From positions 86,480-150,479 of the forward strand of contig NZ_KB910926.1 in assembly GCF_000383235.1 (NCBI RefSeq): a DNA stretch of 64,000 bases, in the 5' to 3' direction. The notes beneath the pieces are model-generated. The model ran no database searches and was not told where the DNA came from. It saw nothing but the letters and a program-made list of their open reading frames with translations. This DNA is from Bacillus sp. 123MFChir2. Lineage in GTDB: Bacteria; Bacillota; Bacilli; Bacillales; Bacillaceae_G. This document shows, piece after piece, positions 9,203 to 17,689 of the stretch. The translations under genes and the position numbers were made by a program. Within the stretch, counting starts at the first letter, position 1, and each line of letters opens with the position of its first letter.

Positions 9203-9372
9203 TAAAAACGGACAAACAGCCATTTTATTTTGGGAGGGCGAGAGGAACTGGCTATGCATAGGAGCGGTCAGAGCCATTTTCAGCCACGTGCTAGGATTAA
9301 AACAAAGGGAGAAAACGAGTGGGGGCACTTTTTGTTTGGGTTAGCGGTGATTTATAGGTTGAAAAATTAGAA
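9203..9372 (+). repeat. bcr1-like repeat, copy 2 (diverged)
   Basis: Contains GGCGAGAGGAACTGGCTATGCATAGGAGCGGTCAGAGCC, GCCACGTGC, AAGGGAGAAAACGAGTG and GGTTGAAAAATTAG in the family order. The central part is diverged from the better copies. Confidence 0.7.
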
Positions 9373-9405
9373 TAAAAAGGATGCTACGACAGCATCCTTT
9401 TTATT
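9371..9405 (-). terminator. rsfA terminator
   Basis: Perfect 15-bp stem AATAAAAAGGATGCT/AGCATCCTTTTTATT with a 5-nt loop, overlapping the rsfA stop codon. Confidence 0.85.
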
Positions 9406-10081
9406 CTGCAATCTTTTCTAAATTTCCATTTCGATCCATACGAAATGATGTTTGTGTACGCTCTTCGTCGTCCATTAGTGCCAATTTACGTGCACGGTTC
9501 ATAATTTTCATGAGCGTCTCGTAATCTTCTTGAACGGTTGTTGATTGCTGTTCTAATTTTCCTACCTTCTTTTCTAGTTCATCATTTCTTCGCATATACT
9601 CAGCGATGTCTTGTTTCAATCTCTCATTCTCTCTTTCGAGTGCGGATACTTTTACATTGGAAGCTCCGAGAGATTGTAGAAAATGGATAACGTCATGCAT
9701 CGTAATGGAAGAATTTGTTGGTATTGCTTGCGTGGTCTGAATGGGTTGAACAGGCTGCTCAATCTCGATACTAATATTTTCGTCAACTGATGCATTAGAT
9801 GAAATTGGCGGTGTATATAAAAGGCGCTTTTTTGTTTGTTCGCCCCCATTTGCACGCATTTTATCTTTGCGATGTTTTTTCGCAAGTTGTAATGCTTGAT
9901 CGTAACTATAGCGTACAACAGCATTCCAGCGGAAACCGCAAGCTGCTGAGGTGCGATTTAATTTATCACCAACTTCTTCAAAGGCATTTAATTGTGTACT
10001 TCCTTCGCGAACGTGACGTAAAACGGTTTCGGCAAGAAGTAAGTCATCTTCTTCAGTCCAAGCATCTTGTCTTACTTTCAT
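9401..10081 (-). CDS. rsfA: RsfA-family prespore-type transcriptional regulator
   Basis: RsfA is a Myb-like DNA-binding regulator that tunes the sigma-F regulon in the forespore of B. subtilis. The 226-aa product begins [18 protein letters not shown], the Myb/SANT-like helix region (residues 1-60) with [10 protein letters not shown] Gln/Pro-rich linker follows, then a Leu/Glu-rich coiled coil at about 140-200. B. cereus-group genomes carry several RsfA-like proteins, but the position after lipL supports orthology to ywfN. Start chosen for the AGGGAGATG site. Its terminator overlaps the stop. Confidence 0.85.
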   Translation of the reverse strand: MKVRQDAWTEEDDLLLAETVLRHVREGSTQLNAFEEVGDKLNRTSAACGFRWNAVVRYSYDQALQLAKKHRKDKMRANGGEQTKKRLLYTPPISSNASVDENISIEIEQPVQPIQTTQAIPTNSSITMHDVIHFLQSLGASNVKVSALERENERLKQDIAEYMRRNDELEKKVGKLEQQSTTVQEDYETLMKIMNRARKLALMDDEERTQTSFRMDRNGNLEKIAE

Positions 10082-10317
10082 AGATTCATCTCCCTTTCTT
10101 TTTATCAATATCTTATTTTTAGAATGGACAAAATGCATTGCTTTTATACAAAGCTGCCAAAATTATGGTAGATTTTGAGTGAAAATATGTTTATATGCCA
10201 TTTGTTTCTTACAGGAAGAAAACTTGCATCACATCGAAAAGAAGGGTAAAATACCATTTAGTGTTTATTGTTATATGTACTTGAGAAAAGTTTCAAATAG
10301 AGGAAGTGTTATATACA

Positions 10318-10542
10318 ATGGGAAACGAATTTCGTGTGTGTGATGATTGTCAGGCAACGAATATTAAGACGTTAGTACCGCGTTTAAAGAAAATAGATGA
10401 ATGTGCAGATATTCAAATTGGTTGTCAATCATATTGCGGTCCTGGTCGTAAAAAATCATTTGCATTTGTAAATAATCGTCCAGTTGCAGCGCCAAATGAA
10501 GATGAACTAATTCAAAAAATTGAAGCAAAGTTAAACAAGTAA
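10318..10542 (+). CDS. DUF1450 (YuzB-like) small protein
   Basis: A 74-aa soluble protein with conserved cysteines: CDDCQ at residues 8-12 and [10 protein letters not shown] at about 39-48. This arrangement suggests a metal or redox site; no function is known. An upstream GTG would sit directly on the GAGG motif, so the ATG is used, although the GAGGAAG site is about 12 nt away, longer than usual. The gene stands alone. Confidence 0.8.
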   Translation: MGNEFRVCDDCQATNIKTLVPRLKKIDECADIQIGCQSYCGPGRKKSFAFVNNRPVAAPNEDELIQKIEAKLNK

Positions 10543-10567
10543 AAAGATACGATGCTGTATCTTTTTT
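10541..10567 (+). terminator. Terminator of the DUF1450 gene
   Basis: AAAAAGATAC, 6-nt loop, GTATCTTTTTT. It overlaps the stop codon. Confidence 0.8.
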
Positions 10568-10610
10568 GTTTTGTGAAATGCAACAAAGTTTTATATAGCA
10601 AAATTAGTGG

Positions 10611-10672
10611 TTGACAAATTTCAGTTTATGTTTGTAGAATAAAAGAGATCGATATTGAGAATCGTTATCAAA
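10611..10672 (+). promoter_or_regulatory. Sigma-A promoter with Fur box 1, siderophore transport genes
   Basis: -35 TTGACA (10611-10616), 18-bp spacer, -10 TAGAAT (10635-10640). Directly after the expected transcription start comes TTGAGAATCGTTATCAAA (about 10654-10671), a clear Fur-type palindrome related to TGATAATNATTATCA. Iron-loaded Fur would block this promoter. Confidence 0.8.
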
Positions 10673-10702
10673 AATCAAGTTGTATTCTTGATTTTCTTTT
10701 TT
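10671..10702 (+). terminator. Terminator-like hairpin in the siderophore operon leader
   Basis: Perfect AAAATCAAG/CTTGATTTT stem with a 7-nt loop followed by CTTTTTTT. It lies between the promoter and the first gene, so it may attenuate transcription. The second Fur box follows 11 nt later. Confidence 0.55.
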
Positions 10703-10712
10703 TGCCCCTTAA

Positions 10713-10732
10713 TGAGAATGAATTTCATTTTC
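10713..10732 (+). promoter_or_regulatory. Fur box 2
   Basis: TGAGAATGAATTTCATTTTC has the GAATGA...TTCATT dyad expected of a Fur site. It stands about 33 nt before the first permease start and downstream of the leader hairpin. Confidence 0.65.
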
Positions 10733-10765
10733 TTGTTATACATATTGAAAGTTAGGATGTTGTAG

Positions 10766-11824
10766 ATGGAAGTGAGTATGAGAAAGGTTTACGAAGAAGA
10801 ATCAGTAGACAGAAAAGAGATAAAAAGCCGTCCACTTATCGCCGTGATGATTTTAATCGTTGGAACCGCTTTACTAGCTTTAAGTATGGCGGTTTCTATT
10901 TCATTTGGTGCTGCTAATATTAGTTTAAAAACGGTATGGCAAGCTGTATTTCAGTTTGATGCATCCACTACATATCATAGTGTGATTCAAGAATTGCGTC
11001 TTCCAAGGGCAATTGGAGGAGTAGTTGTAGGGGCGTTTTTAGCAGTATCTGGTGCAATTATGCAAGGGATGACGCGAAACCCACTTGCATCTCCATCACT
11101 TATGGGGATTACAGATGGAGCGGTATTTGGCATCGCAATCATGTTTGCATTCTTTCCAAACTCACCATATGTAATGTTTGTAATTGCTTCTTTTATCGGT
11201 GCAGCATTTGGTGCAAGTATTGTATACGGAATTGGAGCAGCGTCTCCGGGCGGATTAACACCAATTAAGTTAGCGTTATCTGGTGCAGCAATTAGTGCCT
11301 TACTAGGCGCAATTTCATCTGGGATTGCCTTATATTTTAATCTAGCGCAAGAAGTTAGTATGTGGCATGCAGGCGGCGTTGCTGGTGTGAAATGGCTGAG
11401 TTTAGATATGTTACTGCCAGTGGGTCTTGTTTGTCTTATTATTGCGATTATACTAGCGAGGTACATTACGATTTTAAGTTTTGGTGAAGAAATTGCCATT
11501 GGTCTTGGACAAAATACGAAGCTCATTAAATTTATTGGAACAATTCTTGTACTTGTGCTAACAGGTAGTGCTGTTTCCATAGCTGGGTCTGTTGGATTTG
11601 TTGGTCTTGTTATTCCGCATTTAACACGTTTTCTTGTGGGGTCAGATTATCGCTGGGTAATCCCATGCTCTGCAGTTTTAGGGGGATTACTTATTGAGTG
11701 TGCTGATATAATCTCACGTATCATTAATCCGCCGTTTGAAACGCCAATTGGCGCTGTAACAGCAATGGTTGGTGTACCATTCTTCCTCTACTTAGCACGT
11801 AAAGAAGGGAGAGGGAAAATGTGA
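10766..11824 (+). CDS. Iron-siderophore ABC transporter permease (FecCD family)
   Basis: First permease of an iron(III)-siderophore importer, an integral membrane protein of the BtuC/FecCD family with about 9-10 helices. Family signatures are LRLPRAIGGVVVGAFLAVSG (about residues 78-97) followed by GAIMQGMTRNPLASPSLMG, and GFVGLVIPHLTRFLVG. Length 352 aa includes a charged N-terminal tail of about 25 residues. The gene lies downstream of two Fur boxes. It overlaps the next permease by 4 nt, so the two are translationally coupled. It resembles YfiZ/YfhA of the hydroxamate-citrate siderophore system; substrate is inference. Confidence 0.92.
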   Translation: MEVSMRKVYEEESVDRKEIKSRPLIAVMILIVGTALLALSMAVSISFGAANISLKTVWQAVFQFDASTTYHSVIQELRLPRAIGGVVVGAFLAVSGAIMQGMTRNPLASPSLMGITDGAVFGIAIMFAFFPNSPYVMFVIASFIGAAFGASIVYGIGAASPGGLTPIKLALSGAAISALLGAISSGIALYFNLAQEVSMWHAGGVAGVKWLSLDMLLPVGLVCLIIAIILARYITILSFGEEIAIGLGQNTKLIKFIGTILVLVLTGSAVSIAGSVGFVGLVIPHLTRFLVGSDYRWVIPCSAVLGGLLIECADIISRIINPPFETPIGAVTAMVGVPFFLYLARKEGRGKM

Positions 11825-12831
11825 GACAAGGAATGTTAACGAGAAAAAACATCGCAGTTTTATCTAGTATTGTTCTGTTAATTTGCATCGTATTTTTAGT
11901 GAGCTTATGTACAGGTACGTTTAAAGTTTCACCAGTTGAGGTGTTGAAAACGCTTGTTGGGCTTGGTGCAGAAGATCAAACAACGATTTTATTTGATTTT
12001 CGGATGCCGCGAATGATTGTTGCTCTTTTAGTCGGATCAGCTTTAGCGGTATCCGGTGCAATTATGCAAGGATTATCACGAAATCCACTTGCCGACCCAG
12101 GAATTATTGGCATTAATGCCGGAGCGGGATTGTCAGTTGTTATCTTTGTTTATTTCTTTTTTGGAAAAGTAACAATGACTTCGTTTTTATCTGTATTCAT
12201 TCTACCGTTTTTTGCTTTAGTTGGTGCAATAGTAGCAGCGATCATCATCTATGCACTTGCTTGGAAAGACGGTGTTTCGCCGGTTCGGTTAGTTCTCGTT
12301 GGGATTGCAGTGGCAGCTGGGTTCAGTGCTGTAAGCTTAGTGCTCTCAATGAAAATGACAGCGAATGATTTCCGTTTTGCTACGATTTGGTTATCCGGAA
12401 GCTTATGGGGGACAGATTGGAAGTTCGTGCTAAGTGTGCTGCCATGGATGCTTATTTTCTTACCAATTGCCTTTATGAAAGCGCACGTTTTAAATGTAAT
12501 GAATTTAGGAGATGCGGCGGCAATGGGTCTCGGTCTGAACGTTGAGAAAGAACGCCGTAAGCTATTATTTATCGCTGTTTGTTTAGCAGGTGCATCTGTT
12601 GCAGTGGCAGGAGGGATTAGTTTTATTGGATTAATGGCACCACATCTTGCCCGCCGTTTAGTAGGCGGAAAATATCAAATAATGTTGCCAACCGCTGCGC
12701 TAATTGGAACATTATTGCTATTGTTTTCTGATCTTCTTTCGCGCAGCTTACTTACAACATCGGAAATACCGGTCGGTCTTGTTATTTCAGTAATTGGCGC
12801 GCCGTATTTCATTTATTTACTTATAAAGTGA
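11821..12831 (+). CDS. Iron-siderophore ABC transporter permease, second subunit
   Basis: Second FecCD-family permease (336 aa), expected to form a heterodimer with the preceding one. Visible signatures are FRMPRMIVALLVGSALAVSG, GAIMQGLSRNPLADPGIIG and GFSFIGLMAPH-type sequence near residue 275. It starts with GTG overlapping the previous stop (GTGA). It ends LLIK-TGA exactly within TTATAAAGTGAAAC, the left end of a family A repeat, so the repeat supplies the final codon and stop. The ATPase gene of the system lies beyond that repeat. Confidence 0.92.
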   Translation: MRQGMLTRKNIAVLSSIVLLICIVFLVSLCTGTFKVSPVEVLKTLVGLGAEDQTTILFDFRMPRMIVALLVGSALAVSGAIMQGLSRNPLADPGIIGINAGAGLSVVIFVYFFFGKVTMTSFLSVFILPFFALVGAIVAAIIIYALAWKDGVSPVRLVLVGIAVAAGFSAVSLVLSMKMTANDFRFATIWLSGSLWGTDWKFVLSVLPWMLIFLPIAFMKAHVLNVMNLGDAAAMGLGLNVEKERRKLLFIAVCLAGASVAVAGGISFIGLMAPHLARRLVGGKYQIMLPTAALIGTLLLLFSDLLSRSLLTTSEIPVGLVISVIGAPYFIYLLIK

Positions 12832-13100
12832 AACTTTAATCAGCGGGGGGGCTCCATCCCCCACTGATTATTAGTTGAACCAATCGGGCTTTTACGGGCA
12901 GTTTATCTCCCACTTAACTTCTTAAGAAAAGCGGAAGCGGCTCGCTCAGAATCGCAGGACGTTGGAGCACCCGACAAAGAGGCGCTTTTTGCCTCGTCCG
13001 AGGGGGTGAAACGACCGGAGATTCTAGCCGCTAGAGCTAGACAATGTTTTTGCTGAATTTTGAGGTGGGAGTATTACTGCCCGTTAATGCGGGATAAAAA
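12827..13100 (+). repeat. Family A repeat, copy 2, carrying a nested family C repeat
   Basis: Left part: TATAAAGTGAAACTTTAATCAG, hairpin AATCAGCGGGGG/CCCCCACTGATT (12838-12870), then ACGGGCAGTTTATCTCCCAC. Right part: TGTTTTTGCTGAATTTTG, GGTGGGAGTATTACTGCCCGTTAATGCGGGATAAA. Copy 1 (773-907) has these two parts contiguous. Here about 120 bp of family C sequence lies between them, in the loop of the GGGCAG...CTGCCC inverted repeat. Confidence 0.85.
12922..13044 (+). repeat. Family C repeat nested inside a family A repeat
   Basis: Starts AAGAAAAGCGGAAGCGGCTCG, has GAATCGCAGGACGTTGGAGC, GAGGCGCTTTTTGCCTCGTCCGAGGGGG and ACGACCGGAGATTCTAGCCGCT, and ends AGCTAGACAA. It is nearly identical to the copy after speE (26884-27002). 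Confidence 0.85.
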
Positions 13101-13123
13101 TAAGATAGGGGAGACGGGTCTGT

Positions 13124-13915
13124 ATGCCATCTTTATCAGTTGAGTCGATATCTGTTGGATATAGTGAAAATTTAATTATTGATGGGTTATCTGTTGAAAT
13201 ACCGGAAGGGAAAATTACGACCATCATTGGCCCAAATGGATGCGGGAAATCTACGCTTCTGAAAACAGCATCGCGTATTTTAAAAGCAAAACGAGGTACT
13301 GTTTATTTGGACGGAAAAGCAATTGAGAAACAGCCGACGAAGGAAATTGCGAAAAAGATGGCAATTTTGCCGCAAACAGCAGAAGTGCCAACAGGTCTTA
13401 CTGTATTTGAACTTGTTTCATATGGGCGTTTCCCACATCAAAAAGGGTTCGGCACGTTATCAGAAGAAGACTATCGCTACATTCGCTGGGCGCTTGATGT
13501 GACTGGTATGAAGGAATTTGCTAATCGTCCAGCGGAGGCGCTGTCAGGCGGGCAACGTCAACGTGTTTGGATCGCGATGGCACTAGCACAAGGAACGGAC
13601 TTGCTTGTACTAGATGAGCCAACAACATACCTTGATATGGCACATCAACTTGAAGTGCTGAACTTATTAAAAAAGTTAAATGAAGAAGAAGGAAGAACAA
13701 TTGTGATGGTTATTCATGATCTAAATCACGCTTCTCGTTTTTCTGATCATATGATTGCGTTAAAAGATGGGAATTTAATGAAGCAAGGAACGCCAGATGA
13801 AGTCATGACATCTGAAACGCTTCGCGAAGTGTTTGAAATCGAAGCGCAAATGGTTCCGTGTCCTGTTGGTGGCAAACCAATTTGTCTTACTTATGACTTA
13901 ATGACAAGTGCATAA
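13124..13915 (+). CDS. Iron-siderophore ABC transporter ATP-binding protein
   Basis: Cytosolic ATPase of the siderophore importer (FecE/YusV type, 263 aa). Walker A is GPNGCGKST at residues 36-44, the Q-loop is LPQTAEVPTGL (about 82-92), the signature is LSGGQRQR at 140-147, and Walker B is LLVLDEP at 160-166 with the switch His in MVIHDLNH. AGGGGAG lies about 12 nt before the ATG. It is separated from the permeases by about 290 bp of nested repeats with no obvious new promoter, so it is probably read through from the Fur-controlled promoter. Confidence 0.92.
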   Translation: MPSLSVESISVGYSENLIIDGLSVEIPEGKITTIIGPNGCGKSTLLKTASRILKAKRGTVYLDGKAIEKQPTKEIAKKMAILPQTAEVPTGLTVFELVSYGRFPHQKGFGTLSEEDYRYIRWALDVTGMKEFANRPAEALSGGQRQRVWIAMALAQGTDLLVLDEPTTYLDMAHQLEVLNLLKKLNEEEGRTIVMVIHDLNHASRFSDHMIALKDGNLMKQGTPDEVMTSETLREVFEIEAQMVPCPVGGKPICLTYDLMTSA

Positions 13916-13928
13916 GCTGGTTTAAGTT

Positions 13929-13988
13929 CGTTCTAACGGGCAGTAAATTACTGACGATAAAGCCTAAGGTTTACTATCCGTTAGAACG
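13929..13988. repeat. Long imperfect hairpin after the ATPase gene
   Basis: CGTTCTAACGG/CCGTTAGAACG pairs perfectly over 11 bp. A 2-nt mismatch follows, then AGTAAA/TTTACT, closing a 22-nt loop. There is no T-run. The ACGGGCAGTAAA block resembles the ACGGGCAGT core of family A, so it may be a relative or a miniature derivative. Confidence 0.55.
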
Positions 13989-14030
13989 GGTAAAGGTGCG
14001 ACTTCCTTGAATTTGTATAAATAGTTATAT

Positions 14031-14213
14031 ATACATCTGAATTTTTCAACGTATAGGTCGATGCTATGCAGAATATAACATGACTGCCACTAGCTGTCTC
14101 TTTTTGTTTTAAATATTGCATGTGGGCGGAAAAGGTCCTGACCGTTTCTATGCACGGCCAGATGCTCTCGTCCTCCTAAAAAGAAAGAGGGTTTTATGTT
14201 GATTTTTTTACTT
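14031..14213 (-). repeat. bcr1-like repeat, copy 3
   Basis: Reverse orientation. TTTTTCAACGTATAGGTCGATGCTATGCAG, GCATGTGGGCGGAAAAGGTCCTGACCG, ATGCACGGCCAGATGCTCTCG and AAAGAGGGTTTTATGTTGATTTTT follow the family order. It occupies the gap between ATPase and binding-protein genes. Confidence 0.85.
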
Positions 14214-14280
14214 GTATATATAGTTTTGTCTAAAGAGCTCTTGTAGCACTTTCACTATAATAAGATAAGGAGAAGAAAAT

Positions 14281-15222
14281 ATGAAGAAATTCAAAGTTAC
14301 TCTACTAGTTTTCGTATTAGCGATTACTTCTGTATTGTTTGCTGCGTGTTCTTCTGATAAGAAAGAAGAAAAGAAAGCAGACGCAAAAAGTGAAGAGCGT
14401 GTTGTCAAACATGCAAAAGGGGAAATTAAAATTCCTGCAAATCCAAAGAAAATTGCGGACTTAAGTGGATCAACAGAAGAGTTGTTAATTTTAGGAATGA
14501 AGCCAGTTATTACGGCAAATACAACGCAAGAAAAAATTGATTCACATATTGCAGATAAATTAAAAGGCATACAACCGGTTGGTTCCACTTGGGGAGATAA
14601 AATTAACATCGAGGCAGTAGCTGCTGCAAAACCGGATTTAATTTTAGTAAACAATCGTCAAGAAAAAATTTATGATCAGTTATCTAAAATTGCACCGACA
14701 GTCATGTTAAGTACTCCATTAGATCAATGGCGTCCGAAGTTTGAAGAAGTAGGTAAAATTTTTGATAAAGAACAAGAAACAGCTGCATGGTTAAAGAAAT
14801 ACGATGAAAAGGCAAACAAGTTACATGACCAAATCGTTGCCAAAACTGGCGATGCAAAATTCATGGTAATGGCTGCATATCCGAATGCATTCCGTGTGTA
14901 CGGTGATTATGGATACGGTAGTGTTCTATTTAAAGATTTAAAATTACCAGCAGTTAATGGTACACCAGCAGATAAGCCATTAGTACAATTACAAAAAGAA
15001 GCATTAATTGATTACAATCCAGACTTCTTATTTGTATTCACGACAGGTGACGGTAACCAGCGTCTAAAAGAATTTCAACAAGAAACCATCTGGAAGAATA
15101 TGAACGCTGTAAAAAACAACCGCGTGTATATGATTAAAAATGAAGATTTAAATAAAGGATACTTCCCACTTGGTAAAGAGATGTTATTAGACGAACTATC
15201 TACGTTTATTTTAGGGAAATAA
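14281..15222 (+). CDS. Iron-siderophore substrate-binding lipoprotein
   Basis: Extracellular lipid-anchored receptor that hands the ferric siderophore to the permeases. The signal peptide ends in the lipobox LFAAC with Cys23 as lipidation site, followed by a charged linker (DKKEEKKADAK). The rest is a class III (helical-backbone) periplasmic-binding fold with PKKIADLSGSTEELLILGMKP near residues 56-76 and AAAKPDLILVNN. At 313 aa it is full length. It resembles YfiY, which in B. cereus binds citrate-hydroxamate siderophores such as schizokinen; substrate is inference. Separated from the ATPase by a bcr1-like repeat; no separate Fur box was seen. Confidence 0.9.
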   Translation: MKKFKVTLLVFVLAITSVLFAACSSDKKEEKKADAKSEERVVKHAKGEIKIPANPKKIADLSGSTEELLILGMKPVITANTTQEKIDSHIADKLKGIQPVGSTWGDKINIEAVAAAKPDLILVNNRQEKIYDQLSKIAPTVMLSTPLDQWRPKFEEVGKIFDKEQETAAWLKKYDEKANKLHDQIVAKTGDAKFMVMAAYPNAFRVYGDYGYGSVLFKDLKLPAVNGTPADKPLVQLQKEALIDYNPDFLFVFTTGDGNQRLKEFQQETIWKNMNAVKNNRVYMIKNEDLNKGYFPLGKEMLLDELSTFILGK

Positions 15223-15232
15223 TAATAATAGA

Positions 15233-15270
15233 GAAAATCACCTTCGTTTTTTGATGGTGGTTTTCTTTTT
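15233..15270 (+). terminator. Terminator of the binding-protein gene
   Basis: GAAAATCACCTTC / GATGGTGGTTTTC imperfect stem with a 6-nt loop and CTTTTT tail. Confidence 0.7.
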
Positions 15271-15360
15271 ATACAGTAATATACAGTCTTTCATTTCTTT
15301 CTGTTTCGCCTTTCGTTTATAATAGGAGTAAGTACGTATAATGGAGGGCGGTGAATTTTA

Positions 15361-16665
15361 ATGGCATATGTAAGCGATAAATTAAATGAAACGAAAGTGT
15401 TTAAAGACCCAGTGCATAAATATGTGCATGTGCGCGATCGCGTAATTTGGGATTTAATCGGCACGAAAGAGTTTCAACGTCTGCGTCGCATTAAGCAGCT
15501 AGGGACGACATTTTTTACATTTCACGGTGCGGAGCATAGTCGCTTTACTCATTCACTAGGTGTCTATGAAATTATTCGCCGCATGATTGATGATGTGTTT
15601 GATGGAAGACCGGATTGGAATGCCGAAGATCGTTTGTTGTGCTTATGCGCAGCACTTCTTCACGATGTAGGGCACGGTCCTTTTTCTCATTCATTTGAAA
15701 AAGTTTTTGAATTGAACCATGAAAAATTTACACAAGCAATTATTGTCGGTGACACAGAAATTTACGAGGTGTTAAGCCGCGTTGATCGTGAATTTCCGCA
15801 AAAAGTAGCAGATGTCATTGCGAAAACTTCTACTAACAAATTAGCAATTAGTATGATTTCTAGCCAAATTGACGCAGATCGTATGGACTATTTATTACGA
15901 GATGCGTATTTCACAGGTGTGAAATATGGAAACTTTGATATGGAACGAATATTACGGGTAATGCGTCCATTTAATAATCAAGTTGTGATTAAATATAGCG
16001 GGATGCATGCTGTTGAGCATTATATTATGAGCCGTTATCAAATGTATTGGCAAGTGTATTTTCATCCAGTGACGCGCAGTGCTGAAGTGATTTTAACGAA
16101 AATTTTGCACCGCGCAAAAGCGTTGCATGAACAGTACTATCCATTTAAATATCATCCCGTTCATTTCTATTCTTTATTTGAAGGAGAAGTAACGATAGAG
16201 GATTATTTAAAGTTAGACGAGAATGTCATGTATTATTACTTCCAAGTATGGCAAGAAGAAGAGGATGTTATTTTAAGCGATTTATGCCGCCGTTTTATGA
16301 ACCGTAACTTGTTCAAATGCGTTGATTTTACGGAAAAGCATGGATTAAACAATTGGGTAGAATTAAATAGTTTATTTAAGAAGATTGGGCTTGATCCAGA
16401 ATATTATTTAGTAGTAGATTCTACGTCGGATTTGCCGTATGACTTTTACCGTGCAGGTGAAGAGGAAGAACGTTTGCCAATTTTACTGCTTATGCCAAAT
16501 GGAGAGTTGCGTGAATTGTCTCGTGAGTCGGACATTGTAGAGGCAATTACAGGTAAAAAGAGAACAGATCAGAAGCTATTCTATCCGCATGATTTACTGT
16601 ATGAAGATGGACGAAAAGGAAAAGTAAAAGAAAAAATTATTCGTTTATTAGAAGGAAAAGAGTAA
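15361..16665 (+). CDS. ywfO: HD-domain phosphohydrolase YwfO
   Basis: HD-superfamily protein related to dGTP triphosphohydrolases. The metal-binding residues are visible: His64 in SRFTHSLG, His101-Asp102 in LLHDVGHGPFSH, and a later Asp in SSQIDADRMDYL. At 434 aa the length equals B. subtilis YwfO (433 aa). Relatives hydrolyse dNTPs; the substrate of YwfO itself is not firmly known. A GGAGGGCGGTG site precedes the ATG. Single-gene unit, convergent with the tautomerase gene. Confidence 0.88.
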   Translation: MAYVSDKLNETKVFKDPVHKYVHVRDRVIWDLIGTKEFQRLRRIKQLGTTFFTFHGAEHSRFTHSLGVYEIIRRMIDDVFDGRPDWNAEDRLLCLCAALLHDVGHGPFSHSFEKVFELNHEKFTQAIIVGDTEIYEVLSRVDREFPQKVADVIAKTSTNKLAISMISSQIDADRMDYLLRDAYFTGVKYGNFDMERILRVMRPFNNQVVIKYSGMHAVEHYIMSRYQMYWQVYFHPVTRSAEVILTKILHRAKALHEQYYPFKYHPVHFYSLFEGEVTIEDYLKLDENVMYYYFQVWQEEEDVILSDLCRRFMNRNLFKCVDFTEKHGLNNWVELNSLFKKIGLDPEYYLVVDSTSDLPYDFYRAGEEEERLPILLLMPNGELRELSRESDIVEAITGKKRTDQKLFYPHDLLYEDGRKGKVKEKIIRLLEGKE

Positions 16666-16667
16666 GA

Positions 16668-16690
16668 GAAGCAGCTGTGCTGCTTCCCTT
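16668..16690. terminator. Hairpin between ywfO and the tautomerase gene
   Basis: GAAGCAG, 4-nt loop, CTGCTTC with little T-run. Position between convergent genes makes a termination role likely. Confidence 0.5.
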
Positions 16691-16700
16691 ATAGCAATGA

Positions 16701-16889
16701 TTACTCTTGGTCGCTTAAGCGTTTACCACCAAGTGCGTAATGATTTTTAGACATTTCTTCAATGAATACAACGATTTTTTCTTCTGGAGCACCAGTAGTT
16801 TCACTTACTGCAGCTGTTACTTTTTCAGCAAGGGCTTTCTTTTGCTCTTCTGTGCGGCCTTCTAACATTTTCACTGTTACGTATGGCAT
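16701..16889 (-). CDS. ywhB: 4-oxalocrotonate tautomerase family protein (YwhB)
   Basis: Small tautomerase of 62 residues that uses Pro2 (after Met removal) as catalytic base. MPYVTVKMLEGRTEEQKKAL is typical of the family, as is the conserved Arg12. These proteins form hexamers and ketonise enols; the physiological substrate in Bacillus is unknown. The internal ATG giving Met-Pro is required for catalysis and has AAGGAGCG upstream. Neighbours ywfO and ywhC match the B. subtilis order. Confidence 0.92.
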   Translation of the reverse strand: MPYVTVKMLEGRTEEQKKALAEKVTAAVSETTGAPEEKIVVFIEEMSKNHYALGGKRLSDQE

Positions 16890-16998
16890 ATGTATCGCTC
16901 CTTTTATGTAGATTACAGTACTATTATAACGGATTCTTGAAAAGAGCAATCAGAAAATGAAAGATTTTTTGTTTGCGTAATTAAGAAGGAGATGAAGT

Positions 16999-17673
16999 AT
17001 GGATAATTTCTTTAGATACCCATTGCATGAGTTACCGTTGTTAGCTCTTGCAGTTGCAATGGCGCTCTCTGTACATGAGTTTGCACATGCATATGTTGCT
17101 TATAAGTTTGGAGATTTAACGGCGAAAAACCAAGGGCGTTTAACGATATCGCCCCTTTCTCATATCGATCCGATTGGTGCGATCGCATTCTTGTTTATTG
17201 GTTTTGGATGGGCTCGCCCTGTACCAGTAAACCCATATAACTTTAAGCGCCCACGCCTTGCAGGGATTTGCGTTTCGATTGCGGGACCGATTAGTAATTT
17301 ATTATTAGGGGCTTTTGGACTTGCCGCTTGGTATGGTTTGCTGAAATTTGGAGTGATTGAGGCCGTCCCAGTAGCAGTAGGGGAGACACTATTTCAATTC
17401 TTTCAAATTTTTATCGGGATTAATATTGTTCTATTTGTTTTTAATTTACTACCAATTCCGCCGCTAGACGGTTATCGCGTTTTGGAAGATTTAGCGCCAA
17501 GCAATATACGCGCAAAAATGACGCAATATGAGAAATACGGTGCGATTCTTTTATTAATTCTTGTTATTACACCGTTAGATCGCTATACGATTCAACCAAT
17601 ATTTCAAGTTGTCATTCCGAATGTTTTAAGTATGTTGCATAATATAATTGGACCATTATTTGGATTGTATTAG
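16999..17673 (+). CDS. ywhC: Site-2 protease family membrane metalloprotease YwhC
   Basis: Rhomboid-unrelated, zinc-dependent intramembrane protease of the M50 family. The zinc motif is HEFAH (residues 27-31) in SVHEFAHAYVAYKFG and the second motif is NLLPIPPLDGYRVL with the conserved Asp near residue 156. Length 224 aa with 5-6 membrane segments and no PDZ domain. Substrate unknown. AAGGAGATG precedes the ATG. ywhD follows 16 bp later, so the genes form an operon. Confidence 0.9.
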   Translation: MDNFFRYPLHELPLLALAVAMALSVHEFAHAYVAYKFGDLTAKNQGRLTISPLSHIDPIGAIAFLFIGFGWARPVPVNPYNFKRPRLAGICVSIAGPISNLLLGAFGLAAWYGLLKFGVIEAVPVAVGETLFQFFQIFIGINIVLFVFNLLPIPPLDGYRVLEDLAPSNIRAKMTQYEKYGAILLLILVITPLDRYTIQPIFQVVIPNVLSMLHNIIGPLFGLY

Positions 17674-17689
17674 AAGGGGCGGTTTTCTT

